Assembly (NCBI RefSeq): GCF_038446955.1
Contig: NZ_CP151803.1
Location: 1,054,001 to 1,118,000 of the forward strand
Direction: 5' to 3'
From: Pedobacter sp. FW305-3-2-15-E-R2A2
Lineage (GTDB): Bacteria > Bacteroidota > Bacteroidia > Sphingobacteriales > Sphingobacteriaceae
DNA: 64,000 nt
Shown: positions 44,676 through 53,557 of the stretch, one piece after another
How the letters are laid out: every line of letters begins with the position of its first letter
Numbering within the stretch: position 1 is the first letter of the stretch
Notes under the pieces: model-generated
Told to the model about the DNA's origin: nothing
What the model saw: only the letters and a program-made list of their open reading frames with translations
The model's database searches: none
Program-made: the position numbers and the translations under genes

Positions 44676-45560
44676 ATGAACACGAATGACCTTAATTTAT
44701 TTGAAGCCGTTGCGCATTATGGCAGTTTTACAAAGGCTGCTGAAGCAATGTTTACCGTTCAATCAAATGTAACTACGCGTATAAAAAATTTGGAGGAGGA
44801 GTTTGGCGCACTGCTTTTTACCAGAAACAACCGCAAGGTTGAATTAACTCCGGAAGGTGAAAAACTGATTCGCTATACCAAGCAATTCAACCATATTTTG
44901 GACGAGGCAAAAAGGTCGATTGGTAAAAGTGATATCGTAAAGGGCCAGATTAAAATTGGATTTTTGGAAACGATGATGACCCTGAAAGGGCCGGAACTTG
45001 TTAATGAACTTGCCTCTAAATTCCCTTTTGTTGACCTGGATTTTAGATCCGCGATGAGAGCCAGCTTAATCAGTGATGTGTTGAATTATAAACTAGATGC
45101 AGCATTTATCCCCGCACCTCTCGATATTCCTGAGCTTGAACAAATTAAAATAACGGACGAACAGGTTGTAATTGTTGCTCCGGCAGATTGTGAAAACCTG
45201 GATATGCTACTTAAAAAAAATCCGCTTAAAACAATAGTTTTCGATCAAGGTTGCGTCTTTAGAGCTAAACTTGACGCTTGGCTTGTAAGCAAAGGTATTG
45301 CCGAATATCATAAAACAGTAATGAATTCCATTGAAGGCGTTGTAAATTTCATTGAATCCGGGATTGGATTTAGTGTTATGCCAGAAGAAATCATAAGTAG
45401 GTTTTATGGTAATAGAAATATAAAAACATTCCATTTGCCAAAGGAGTTGGGTCTTATGACAACGATTTTGGTCTACAGAAAGGATGTGCCACTTTCCCCT
45501 GCTTTAAAAGCCTTTATCAGCATCAGTGGCGGAACAAAAACTAACAATATCAATAAATAA
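44676..45560 (+). CDS. LysR family transcriptional regulator
   Basis: The 294-residue product has an N-terminal winged helix (about 1-60: LNLFEAVAHYGSFTKAAEAM, VTTRIKNLEEEFGALLFTR) and a substrate-binding domain (about 85-285). The start at 44676 is chosen over ATG 44637 because the latter lies inside the predicted binding site. It diverges from the secreted hydrolase, the usual layout for a LysR protein and its target. Confidence 0.9.
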   Translation: MNTNDLNLFEAVAHYGSFTKAAEAMFTVQSNVTTRIKNLEEEFGALLFTRNNRKVELTPEGEKLIRYTKQFNHILDEAKRSIGKSDIVKGQIKIGFLETMMTLKGPELVNELASKFPFVDLDFRSAMRASLISDVLNYKLDAAFIPAPLDIPELEQIKITDEQVVIVAPADCENLDMLLKKNPLKTIVFDQGCVFRAKLDAWLVSKGIAEYHKTVMNSIEGVVNFIESGIGFSVMPEEIISRFYGNRNIKTFHLPKELGLMTTILVYRKDVPLSPALKAFISISGGTKTNNINK

Positions 45561-46215
45561 AGATTTCACATTCAAGTCTAACTATTTTAATAAAATACTT
45601 GATCTTATTAATGCAGAGCAATACAATAATTACCAGTGAACAATTTGAATATATATGCGCATTTTAAATTGCAGATTTTCAAAAAAATCCAATCTCTAAT
45701 TCAGATTGGTGATGTTGTAGATTGTGAGTTTTTGTCATCCAAGGTTATTTGAAAACCTTTCACAAATGACTATAAAAAATTGCTTAATCTTCAATTCGCG
45801 ATGTCGAATTGGTGGTCATCTGATTACTTTGCATGTCATTTAAAATACCTATGCATTTTTCATAATTGTCGTATTAATTTCGATGTCATATTTCTGCGTT
45901 TTCTAACGGTATTAGGGCGATTTTAGCTAGATCTTCCGTAAAATGGTTCGATCTTAGTACGTCCGGGGACGATTGAAAGAAAGCCCGATAAAGGCATTAT
46001 CCAGACTTTGAACCATCAAAGTCTGGATTTTTTGTTTAAAATCAGTGTTTTGTGATAGGTAGCGGATCAAGCGGAATTCATAATCCCTCAAAAAGTGTTC
46101 TATTTTCAAATCACGCTGGATAATATCTTTTCCAACGCTATCCAGTTGTAAAATATAGCAGGCAATCATACAAGTAAGCCGTCTGTACTATAAAACAGAC
46201 GGCTCTGGATCATAT
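45561..46215. other. Long AT-rich gap with hairpins and one doubtful small ORF
   Basis: No secure gene is present. A small hairpin (CCAATCT/AGATTGG) is at 45689-45709. A strong plus-strand terminator is at 45999-46033. A minus-strand ORF at 45954-46169 (71 residues, no recognised family) runs through that terminator, so I do not call it a gene. An imperfectly tailed hairpin AGCCGTCTGT/ACAGACGGCT at 46177-46204 lies just after the stop of the minus-strand gene at 46216 and may terminate it. Confidence 0.5.
45999..46033 (+). terminator. Orphan plus-strand terminator
   Basis: A perfect 13-bp stem (ATCCAGACTTTGA with TCAAAGTCTGGAT) with ACCA loop is followed by T5. The nearest plus-strand gene ends 440 bases upstream, so it may close an unannotated small RNA. 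Confidence 0.75.
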
Positions 46216-47352
46216 TTAGTGGTCTTTTTTGCCTCTTTTTGGGGTTTTAGTCATGTTTGGAATGAAAACCAAATAGTCGTAACCTTTTATAATTCTTTCC
46301 AGCTCCAAATTATCTACTTTAAGCTTCTTTTTAGAGATTGCTTGTTTCAAGGGTCTTAAATCATATGCATACCAATTGTCATCTTTTACGACGGTTAAGA
46401 AAGATTTATATTGATCTAAATCAGCCAATGTTTCACCTTCTTCCTTTCCGATGAGCATAATGTGTAATGACTTCCGGTAATTTGCCTCTTCAATATTGGA
46501 AACCAGGTTGCCAATATCGAATACTTCCATTAAACTCTCTCCTTTAGGCAGGTGATTAGCACCAAATTTGAAAAGATTCTTCTTGTCTTTCCATTCAGGT
46601 AGTTTTTCAAGAACCAGGTGCTTCATGTATTGAACTCTTAAAGGATGAATTCGAGTTAAATATAGTTCCCTGCTTAATTTTAGTGCTTCAAGCTGCTCTT
46701 TCTCGTTGGCTGATAAATTCAGAGCGCTCAATGCGTTCATTTTTGCCAGACAATCGTCAGAGAACAAATAGAATGTGGTGTTGTTTTTTGTGTCATAAGC
46801 AGCGGAATTAGCGATCATCTGCTTATAAATTTCTTTTGCTTTAGCATTTTTGGATTGTTTTCTCAATTCCGAAAGCAGTAATCGGTCTGAAAATAAACTA
46901 ATTTGATCAGCTCCATATAGTTTGATATTCTGCTGAAGTATGTTTTTGAATAAATCAAACTCAGCTTCACCTTGTAAAAAAGATAAAGCTGAACCTGATT
47001 CATTACGGAATTTGTCCAGTTCAGCAGGGGATAAGGATTTAATTTTTGTTGATATTGTGTTGATTGTATATGGATCAATTTCCAGAATATAGTTGTCGAA
47101 CTTAATACTATTAATAATTGCATTTGTGAAGTAAGGGACTTCATTGGTGAAATGTAGCTCGCCCAATAACACAGAATTATTTTTGCTGATTTCATCCTGT
47201 AGGGCAATCCATCCTTTCCCTTCGAAAGTGTTGTTATTGTTTTTTTTAAAGGTGGAGTAGTTTTTTTGAATTAAACTATCCATTAGAGTGGTTTGTGCAT
47301 AACTGAAATTGGTAATAAACAGAGTTAGAATTAGTAGTTTGGTTTTCTTCAT
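46216..47352 (-). CDS. Secreted EreA/ChaN-like superfamily protein
   Basis: This 378-residue protein has a signal peptide (about 1-19, ending SYAQ). Two short motifs recall the erythromycin-esterase/ChaN/TIKI superfamily: LLGELHFTNEVPYF near 62-75, with a Glu-x-His pair, and KFGANHLPKGESL near 265, with a second His. A helical middle part fits that fold. Members bind haem or hydrolyse esters and peptides; which applies here cannot be said. It is transcribed alone in the accessory zone. Confidence 0.6.
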   Translation of the reverse strand: MKKTKLLILTLFITNFSYAQTTLMDSLIQKNYSTFKKNNNNTFEGKGWIALQDEISKNNSVLLGELHFTNEVPYFTNAIINSIKFDNYILEIDPYTINTISTKIKSLSPAELDKFRNESGSALSFLQGEAEFDLFKNILQQNIKLYGADQISLFSDRLLLSELRKQSKNAKAKEIYKQMIANSAAYDTKNNTTFYLFSDDCLAKMNALSALNLSANEKEQLEALKLSRELYLTRIHPLRVQYMKHLVLEKLPEWKDKKNLFKFGANHLPKGESLMEVFDIGNLVSNIEEANYRKSLHIMLIGKEEGETLADLDQYKSFLTVVKDDNWYAYDLRPLKQAISKKKLKVDNLELERIIKGYDYLVFIPNMTKTPKRGKKDH

Positions 47353-47545
47353 CTCTTTTTTTTAGAAAGATACAATAAATTGAATTTATCACCCTGATGA
47401 TTCAATAATATACCTCCAGATATTCCTTTCCGCGACGACAACCTCAGGAGTAAACTACATGCGCTGGCAGATTTCCATTAACTTGTTGTTATAATGTGGC
47501 GCAAACTCCTTGTTGTATCCAGCTGTTCATCGCTGGCTATTCTTT

Positions 47546-47869
47546 CTACAGTTTTTGAACACTCTTTGTAACATGAATACCTTCTGCCATTAGTATCAGG
47601 TCGCTCCATAACATTTCATTTTCCTTGCCTTTTGGAGCAAGAAAAGTCCCTTGTTCCAGCTGCTTATAATAGAGTAAAAAGCCGCCTTTTTCCCAGTGTA
47701 GTAGTTTGATTTGGGTACGACTGTAGTTCAAAAAAACAAACAATTCGCCGCTGATGGGAATGAGTCGCATACCTGAACTCACGAATCCACACAGCCCGTC
47801 AAAGCTTTTTCGCATATCACAGTGGCCTGAATAAAGATAAAAGACTTGTGATGACCCCAAGGAAAATAT
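47546..47869 (-). pseudogene. IS66-family TnpB (Orf2) remnant
   Basis: Translated from about 47869 down, the sequence matches IS66 accessory protein TnpB: FYLYSGHCDMRKSFDGLCGF, SGELFVFLNYSRTQIKLLHW, GGFLLYYKQLEQGTF. The first codons and a proper start are missing; the open frame continues upstream to 48043 into unrelated sequence. tnpA and tnpC are absent on either side, so the element is dead. The region 47353-47545 holds only short broken frames. Confidence 0.8.
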
Positions 47870-48260
47870 GACTAATAAAGATGGATCACTCAAATATGTA
47901 CTTGGTAGGTCGGATACGTATAAGGATGAGTTTAGGATTGCGTATATTGAGTCACTCGATGAAGGGGATAGGAGTTTTATCGATATATGAATTTTCAAAT
48001 TTGAATCCCGACGAACCAGAAGGCATTGTAAATACTTTTTCAACAGTAAATGAGGCTACCAATTTTTCTTTAATGGAGTGTGGTACTGAACTTGATAAGT
48101 TTTTTGAATGTGCCGCTGTCGCTGGAATCCGTAATTTTAGTCACCGATTCCTAGCCCTTCAAAACGTATTCTACTTTCAAATGGCACTGGTTAGTATTTT
48201 CTGCAGAGCAAGCAAAAAAAAGTTTAAATAATAAATATATTGGATTCTTATTTCTAATAT
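47868..48260 (+). other. Degenerate sequence beside the IS66 remnant
   Basis: Short plus-strand frames (a 40-residue one from ATG 47868 and another through 48231 with NLNPDEPEGIVNTFSTVNEA) look coding-like but are interrupted, as if one gene were broken by frameshift next to the IS66 junction at about 47870. I do not recognise the original protein. Confidence 0.35.
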
Positions 48261-48262
48261 TG

Positions 48263-48288
48263 CCCCAAATCATTATATAGATTTGGGG
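48263..48288. repeat. Inverted repeat at the sigma-factor start
   Basis: CCCCAAAT (48263-48270) and ATTTGGGG (48281-48288) form a perfect 8-bp stem with a 10-base loop, ending 3 bases before ATG 48292. In the mRNA it would hide the ribosome entry region; as DNA it could be an operator. Confidence 0.55.
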
Positions 48289-48291
48289 GAT

Positions 48292-48825
48292 ATGCAACAA
48301 CTGATTACTCGCATTAGAGAAAATGCCGACGAGTTTGCATTTAACGAACTATATCAAAAACATGCGCATAATTTCTTTCGGTTTGCACAATCATTTGTGA
48401 GGGAAAGAGAGATCGCCGAAGAGATTGTAAACGACGTTTTGGTCAGGCTTTGGACTGAACGGAGCAAAACTTACCAAATCAAGAACATCCAGGTTTATTT
48501 ATACACATCCATAAAAAATGCCTGTTTAAACCACATCAGGAGTATTTCTTCCAGGAGAAATAATGAAATGAAAGTAACAGAGGCCTATTATTTTCATTTG
48601 TCGGTCGATCCATCCCAAATTCTGATTAGCAAAGAGCTTTCTGTTCATATGTTAAGTGCTATAAATGATTTACCTCCCAGGTGTAAACTCATTTTTAAAA
48701 TGGTAAAGGAGGATGGTTTTTCCTGTAAGGAAGTTGCCTGCATTCTTGGGCTTTCTGATAAAACCGTATTCGCGCAACTTTCCATTGCCCTTAAGAAGCT
48801 GCATATGGTTCTTTATTGTAAATAA
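48292..48825 (+). CDS. ECF RNA polymerase sigma factor
   Basis: The 177-residue product has sigma region 2 (about 15-80: FNELYQKHAHNFFRFAQSFV, EIAEEIVNDVLVRLW) and region 4 (about 118-170: LPPRCKLIFKMVKEDGFSCK, EVACILGLSDKTVFAQLSIA). ATG 48292 is preferred over an in-frame TTG at 48283 that lies within the inverted repeat. Followed by a FecR anti-sigma and an STN-bearing SusC, it should control this uptake locus. Confidence 0.92.
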   Translation: MQQLITRIRENADEFAFNELYQKHAHNFFRFAQSFVREREIAEEIVNDVLVRLWTERSKTYQIKNIQVYLYTSIKNACLNHIRSISSRRNNEMKVTEAYYFHLSVDPSQILISKELSVHMLSAINDLPPRCKLIFKMVKEDGFSCKEVACILGLSDKTVFAQLSIALKKLHMVLYCK

Positions 48826-48948
48826 CATCCTCATTATCAGTTGTGTTTTTCTTTCAATAAATTCCAATAATTTATTTCTAAATCCTTTTAGGAATAATGA
48901 TGCCTTCGCGTGTCTTAACCTGAAATACTATAAATACCATTTTGAACT

Positions 48949-49989
48949 ATGACGGAATCCAGATTTATCGAGCTGATGGCTAAAAATATGGGAAAGTCCT
49001 CTACTCCTGAAGAAATAAGGGAACTGGAAGAGTTTTTCATTCATTTCCCAGAATATAGAAAGATGCAAAATTTCACAGATGCATTAACAACTGAGGAGAA
49101 GCAGTCGGATACCCTGATGAAAAAGGATTTAGATAAGAATCTTGATAAGATTTGGAAGGAAATAAAGAGAGAAGAATCTATTGTGGCTCCTATTGAAGAA
49201 GCTAAAATAAGGCCTTTGGTGTTTTTGAAGTGGGTTGCCGCTGTTTTGTTAATGGGCATATTAGCTGCGGTTTTTTTTCTTGTGCAAAAACCAGATCCTT
49301 CGAATCGGTTCGCCAGTTCCGGAATGCAAAATATCTATGTGCCTTTTGGGAAAGTCAGAGAACTACTATTGCCTGATGGCACCAGGGTTAAATTAAACGC
49401 CGGAAGTACCTTTATCTATCCGAAAATCTTCAGTACAGAAAACAGGGTGGTCACTCTCAAAGGAGAAGGTTTTTTTGAAGTAGCAAAAGACGCAAACAGA
49501 CCATTTCAGGTGCATACAGATAAGCTGAGCATAAAGGTGTTGGGAACAGCATTTAATGTCAAAGCTTATTCAACAGATAAAAAGATCGAGACTATATTGC
49601 TTAGTGGTAAGATTCAGGTTGGATTAAATGACAAACCTGAAAAGAGCATCGTGATGAGACCTAATGAGAAGTTAACCCTAACAAACAAGAATGCGGCAAC
49701 TGAGTACCAACTTGAAGTGCTTTCTGATCTCAACAAGGATGAAGTGGCAGAGATCGCCTGGCTGAGTAATAAGTTGGTGTTTACAAATGAGTGCTTCGAT
49801 GAAGTATCAAAACAGATCGAAAGAAGATTTGATGTAAAAATAGTATTTGAAAATGAGGCCTTGAAAAAGGAAAGAATCAGTGGCGTGTTTAAAGACGAAT
49901 CACTTGAACAGGCACTTTCTTTTATAAAGATGACCACCTCATTTAAATATAGAAGAGATGGGGGAGTAATTTTCTTATCCTTAAGGTAG
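48949..49989 (+). CDS. FecR family anti-sigma factor
   Basis: The 346-residue product has a cytoplasmic N-terminal sigma-binding part (about 1-85), one membrane helix (about 89-111), a periplasmic FecR domain (about 125-225: YVPFGKVRELLLPDGTRVKL, GEGFFEVAKD) and a C-terminal DUF4974 domain (about 265-346), which contacts the STN domain of the transporter. It holds the ECF sigma factor until the SusC partner signals ligand. Confidence 0.93.
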   Translation: MTESRFIELMAKNMGKSSTPEEIRELEEFFIHFPEYRKMQNFTDALTTEEKQSDTLMKKDLDKNLDKIWKEIKREESIVAPIEEAKIRPLVFLKWVAAVLLMGILAAVFFLVQKPDPSNRFASSGMQNIYVPFGKVRELLLPDGTRVKLNAGSTFIYPKIFSTENRVVTLKGEGFFEVAKDANRPFQVHTDKLSIKVLGTAFNVKAYSTDKKIETILLSGKIQVGLNDKPEKSIVMRPNEKLTLTNKNAATEYQLEVLSDLNKDEVAEIAWLSNKLVFTNECFDEVSKQIERRFDVKIVFENEALKKERISGVFKDESLEQALSFIKMTTSFKYRRDGGVIFLSLR

Positions 49990-50077
49990 CATATAATTAA
50001 CCGATAATAGAACCAAATTAAACCAGAAAAAATGCAGAAATTTCACCTCACAGATTCCTGAAAGATCCGATCAAATA

Positions 50078-50152
50078 AGGGAAGAGTTGACGTCTTCCCT
50101 TCAAAAATCCAGATTTAATTCACAAGAGTAAGTGTTTTCGAAGGCCTTACTC
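50078..50152 (+). promoter_or_regulatory. Two hairpins in the leader of the second susC
   Basis: Hairpin one: AGGGAAGA/TCTTCCCT (50078-50085, 50093-50100). Hairpin two: GAGTAAG/CTTACTC (50126-50132, 50146-50152). Neither has a T tail, so they are more likely mRNA-stability or processing elements than terminators. The sigma-dependent promoter of susC is expected in 49990-50077 but is not recognised. Confidence 0.45.
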
Positions 50153-50180
50153 TATCTCTTAATTTTCAAAAACAAATGTA

Positions 50181-53100
50181 ATGAAAAAGATTACGAAAGC
50201 TTTTGCATGGTTATTTGTGCAACCACATTTTAAAATAATTCTGCTAATGAAAGGAGCATCATTACTCATTATGTTCACTTGTCTACAGGTTTCAGCATCT
50301 GTTTACTCCCAGAAAAAGTTTTCACTTGATCTGAAACAGACAGAAGTGAGCAACATCCTGACCAGGATACAAAAAGAAAGTGATTACCGTTTTTTCTACA
50401 ATTATTCCAGCATTAAAAAACTGGGAAAAGTAAAGCTTCAGGTGAAAGATGCATCTATTAATGATGTCCTGGAAGCAATTATGGGGAACAAGCTGCCCTA
50501 TAAAATAACAGCGGATGGTGTCGTATTCATCTACGACCAGGGAGCGGCAAAGGTGCAGGTCCCTATAAAAGGAAAAGTAGTCGATACCAAGGGAGAAACC
50601 CTGATTGGCGTTAGTGTCAAGCTTCAGGGAACCAACGTAGGGGCAACGACCGATGGAAACGGAGCGTTTGTGATTAATGCTCCTGAAAGCGGAGTGTTAG
50701 AATTCAGCTATGTGGGTTATGAAAAGCAGATCGTTAAGATTGCCGGACAAACAAACCTGACCATCACGATGGTAGAAACCAATTCTAATCTGGATGAGAT
50801 TGTGGTTGTGGGGTATGGAACAGCCAAGAAAATTGATGTGACCGGATCAATTTCCAGTGTTAAGGGCAGTGACATTCAGAATTTACCAGTAAGTACAGTG
50901 GCTTCCGCTCTGGATGGAAGGGCAACGGGCGTAAATATCGTACGTAATGATGGTACGCCGGGTGCAGCACCAAGCATTCGTATCCGTGGTACAGGGACCA
51001 TCAACGATGCCAACCCCTTAGTCGTAATTGATGGGGTGCCCTCAAACAATCCCGATGCGTTAAATGATGTGAACCCCAATGACATTGCTTCGGTGGAGAT
51101 TTTAAAAGATGCTTCATCGAGTGCAATTTATGGAACGAGAGCAGCAAACGGAGTGGTTTTGGTGACCACCAAAAGAGGTACTTACAGTCAGAAATTATCG
51201 ACTTCAATAAATGCCTACACCGGAATCTCTAAATCTACCAAATACATCGATTTGCTTACCGCTCCGGATCTTTATATGCTGAAAAGAGAAAGATACACTA
51301 ATGATGGGGTGGCCTTTGAGAAACCATGGGAAGATCCTTACTACGCTACCCAGCGTACAGACTGGCAGAAAGCGATCCTTGGAAGTGGAAAAGTAAACAA
51401 TATTGATGTAAACATTCAGGGGGGAAATGACGCTTCCACCTATTATTTTTCAAGTTCCTTTTATGATGAGAAGGGAATAGTTGACAAATCTTATTTTAAG
51501 CGCTTTAGCACCCGCATCAATTCAGAGCATAGGGTCAAGCCATGGCTGAAGGTCGGACAAAACCTGCAGGTAACGTATGGAGAAAACAATGGTTTCAATA
51601 ATAACGATTCTCAGGCAGGACTGCTCTTTTCTGCATTAAGGTATAATCCAGCAATTCCTGCTGTGAACGAGGATGGATCTTTCGGAACGTCTAAAGCTTT
51701 TGCTAACCAACTGGGGGATATCAATAATCCTTATTCTACAATTCAGAAAGCGGACGCTTACACGCGTAAATACCGGGCGGTGGCCAATGTTTTTGCTGAA
51801 GTTCCAATTTATAAGGACCTGAATTTTCGAGTGAATTACGGGTTCGATGGAACAATTAACCGTACTTATTCTTTTGATATTCAGGATTTAAATCAGGCAA
51901 GACAAAATCCTAATTCCACGCTAACCCAAGGAGAAGAAGATAACTATTCTCATTTATTAGACCTGTTACTTAGTTATGATAAGCAGGTAAATAAACACCA
52001 CATCACTTTTACCGGCGGTTACTCTTTACAAAGTTTCAGAGGTAGCTTTTTCTCTGCCGCAAGAACAGGCTATGATGATACTGCCAAAGACCAAAGGACC
52101 TTAGATAATGGTAAAAACTTATTGGCTGCAAACGGTACTTATAGAGATCCATATGGTCTTGAGTCGGTTTTCGCAAGGGGATTTTATGATTACGACAGCA
52201 GATTTTTAGCTACGTTGACTTTTAGGGCCGATGGATCATCTAAATTTGCCAGTTCTAATCGCTGGGGCTATTTCCCTGCTTTCTCTTTGGGCTGGAGATT
52301 GTCTAATGAGCAATTCATGAAAAATATCTCCTGGATCAGCAATTTAAAAATTACCGGTGGATGGGGAGAATTAGGAAACCAGAATATCGATGGCTTTCAA
52401 TACCTGAGTAAAATAGTAGTGGGTAATGGATATGGTACCAATGGTTATACTTTTGGTGGAAATGGAGTAAGTGGCTCGGCTGTAATAAAAACAGCCAATC
52501 CGGACATCACATGGGAACGTGCAGCAATGACCAATATCAGTGTGGAAGCTGGTTTTCTACAGAATAAGTTGAATACCACCATCACCTGGTTTGATAAAAA
52601 TACGGAAAGCATGTTGGTTCCGGCACTACAAATTGGAACCACAGGAAGGGTGAGCGCTCCTGACCGTAATATTGGAACCATGAATAATCATGGTATTGAA
52701 GTAGAACTGAATTACCAGTCGGGCAATGAATTTCAATATTCCTTTGGTTTAAACGGATCCTTCATTAAAAATAAGGTGACTCAGCTATATGGTACTGGTG
52801 CTTTTATTCCTTCCACTGTTTATGGCCGCTCAAGCCAGGAAATATCGAGAACCTATGAAGGTCAGCCTGTCGCTTCATTCTATGGATGGAAAACAGCTGG
52901 TCTGTATCAAAACCAGGCTGATATCAACAGTGATCCTTACCTGACAAATGATTCCAGAAAAGGATTGATTAAGCCAGGCGATGTTCGTTTTGTGGATGTC
53001 AACGGAGATGGTAAGATTGATGGTTTGGACAGAACTTATTTAGGGAATCCAAATCCTAAGGCTACACTGGGCTTCCAGACCAAGTTATCTTATAAAGGGA

Positions 53101-53552
53101 TCGACTTATCCGCAAATTTAGCGGGGGTGTTTGGAGTTAGTTTGTATAATGCAGACCGGATGCAGGGAATTGATCCAACGTATTCGTTTAATTTATACGC
53201 AGAAGCACTAAACAGGTGGACTGGTCCCGGAACGAGCAACTCCATGCCGAGAATGTCTCTTGACCGTTCAAATGAGAACTACCGCACCTCAGACCTGTTT
53301 ATTGAAAACGGCAATTACGTAAGCCTTAAGAATTTAACGATAGGGTATACGATACCAGCTTCTCTAATGAAAAAGGCAACTTTAAATAACTTGAGGCTTT
53401 ATGTGACCGGACAGAATTTATTTATGATCACTAATTATTCTGGTTATACACCAGAACTCGGCTACACCAATGGCAACAGACAAAGAGGTGTAGATGTTGC
53501 TCAGTATCCATCCGTAAGGTCATTCACATTTGGTTTAACCCTAAAACTCTAA
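50181..53552 (+). CDS. SusC/RagA TonB-dependent transporter with STN signalling domain
   Basis: The 1123-residue product has an extended N-terminus with a signal sequence (about 20-45). A secretin/TonB N-terminal (STN) domain follows (about 52-110: LDLKQTEVSNILTRIQKESD, INDVLEAIMGNKLPYKI). Then come the carboxypeptidase-regulatory-like domain (about 127-205), a TonB-box-like LDEIVVVGYGTAKK, the plug (SSAIYGTRAANGVVLVTT) and the barrel ending FGLTLKL. The STN domain and the neighbouring FecR/ECF genes make it a signalling transporter that induces its own operon. Ligand unknown. Confidence 0.95.
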   Translation: MKKITKAFAWLFVQPHFKIILLMKGASLLIMFTCLQVSASVYSQKKFSLDLKQTEVSNILTRIQKESDYRFFYNYSSIKKLGKVKLQVKDASINDVLEAIMGNKLPYKITADGVVFIYDQGAAKVQVPIKGKVVDTKGETLIGVSVKLQGTNVGATTDGNGAFVINAPESGVLEFSYVGYEKQIVKIAGQTNLTITMVETNSNLDEIVVVGYGTAKKIDVTGSISSVKGSDIQNLPVSTVASALDGRATGVNIVRNDGTPGAAPSIRIRGTGTINDANPLVVIDGVPSNNPDALNDVNPNDIASVEILKDASSSAIYGTRAANGVVLVTTKRGTYSQKLSTSINAYTGISKSTKYIDLLTAPDLYMLKRERYTNDGVAFEKPWEDPYYATQRTDWQKAILGSGKVNNIDVNIQGGNDASTYYFSSSFYDEKGIVDKSYFKRFSTRINSEHRVKPWLKVGQNLQVTYGENNGFNNNDSQAGLLFSALRYNPAIPAVNEDGSFGTSKAFANQLGDINNPYSTIQKADAYTRKYRAVANVFAEVPIYKDLNFRVNYGFDGTINRTYSFDIQDLNQARQNPNSTLTQGEEDNYSHLLDLLLSYDKQVNKHHITFTGGYSLQSFRGSFFSAARTGYDDTAKDQRTLDNGKNLLAANGTYRDPYGLESVFARGFYDYDSRFLATLTFRADGSSKFASSNRWGYFPAFSLGWRLSNEQFMKNISWISNLKITGGWGELGNQNIDGFQYLSKIVVGNGYGTNGYTFGGNGVSGSAVIKTANPDITWERAAMTNISVEAGFLQNKLNTTITWFDKNTESMLVPALQIGTTGRVSAPDRNIGTMNNHGIEVELNYQSGNEFQYSFGLNGSFIKNKVTQLYGTGAFIPSTVYGRSSQEISRTYEGQPVASFYGWKTAGLYQNQADINSDPYLTNDSRKGLIKPGDVRFVDVNGDGKIDGLDRTYLGNPNPKATLGFQTKLSYKGIDLSANLAGVFGVSLYNADRMQGIDPTYSFNLYAEALNRWTGPGTSNSMPRMSLDRSNENYRTSDLFIENGNYVSLKNLTIGYTIPASLMKKATLNNLRLYVTGQNLFMITNYSGYTPELGYTNGNRQRGVDVAQYPSVRSFTFGLTLKL

Positions 53553-53557
53553 TCCCC

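Noticed and set aside
45954-46169. Minus-strand 71-residue ORF
   Set aside because: It runs through a strong plus-strand terminator and matches no family I know; kept only as a remark in the gap entry.
42324-48260. Integrative element with att repeats at tRNA-Leu
   Set aside because: I looked for a downstream copy of the tRNA 3' end and for an integrase and found neither; only remnants support past insertion.
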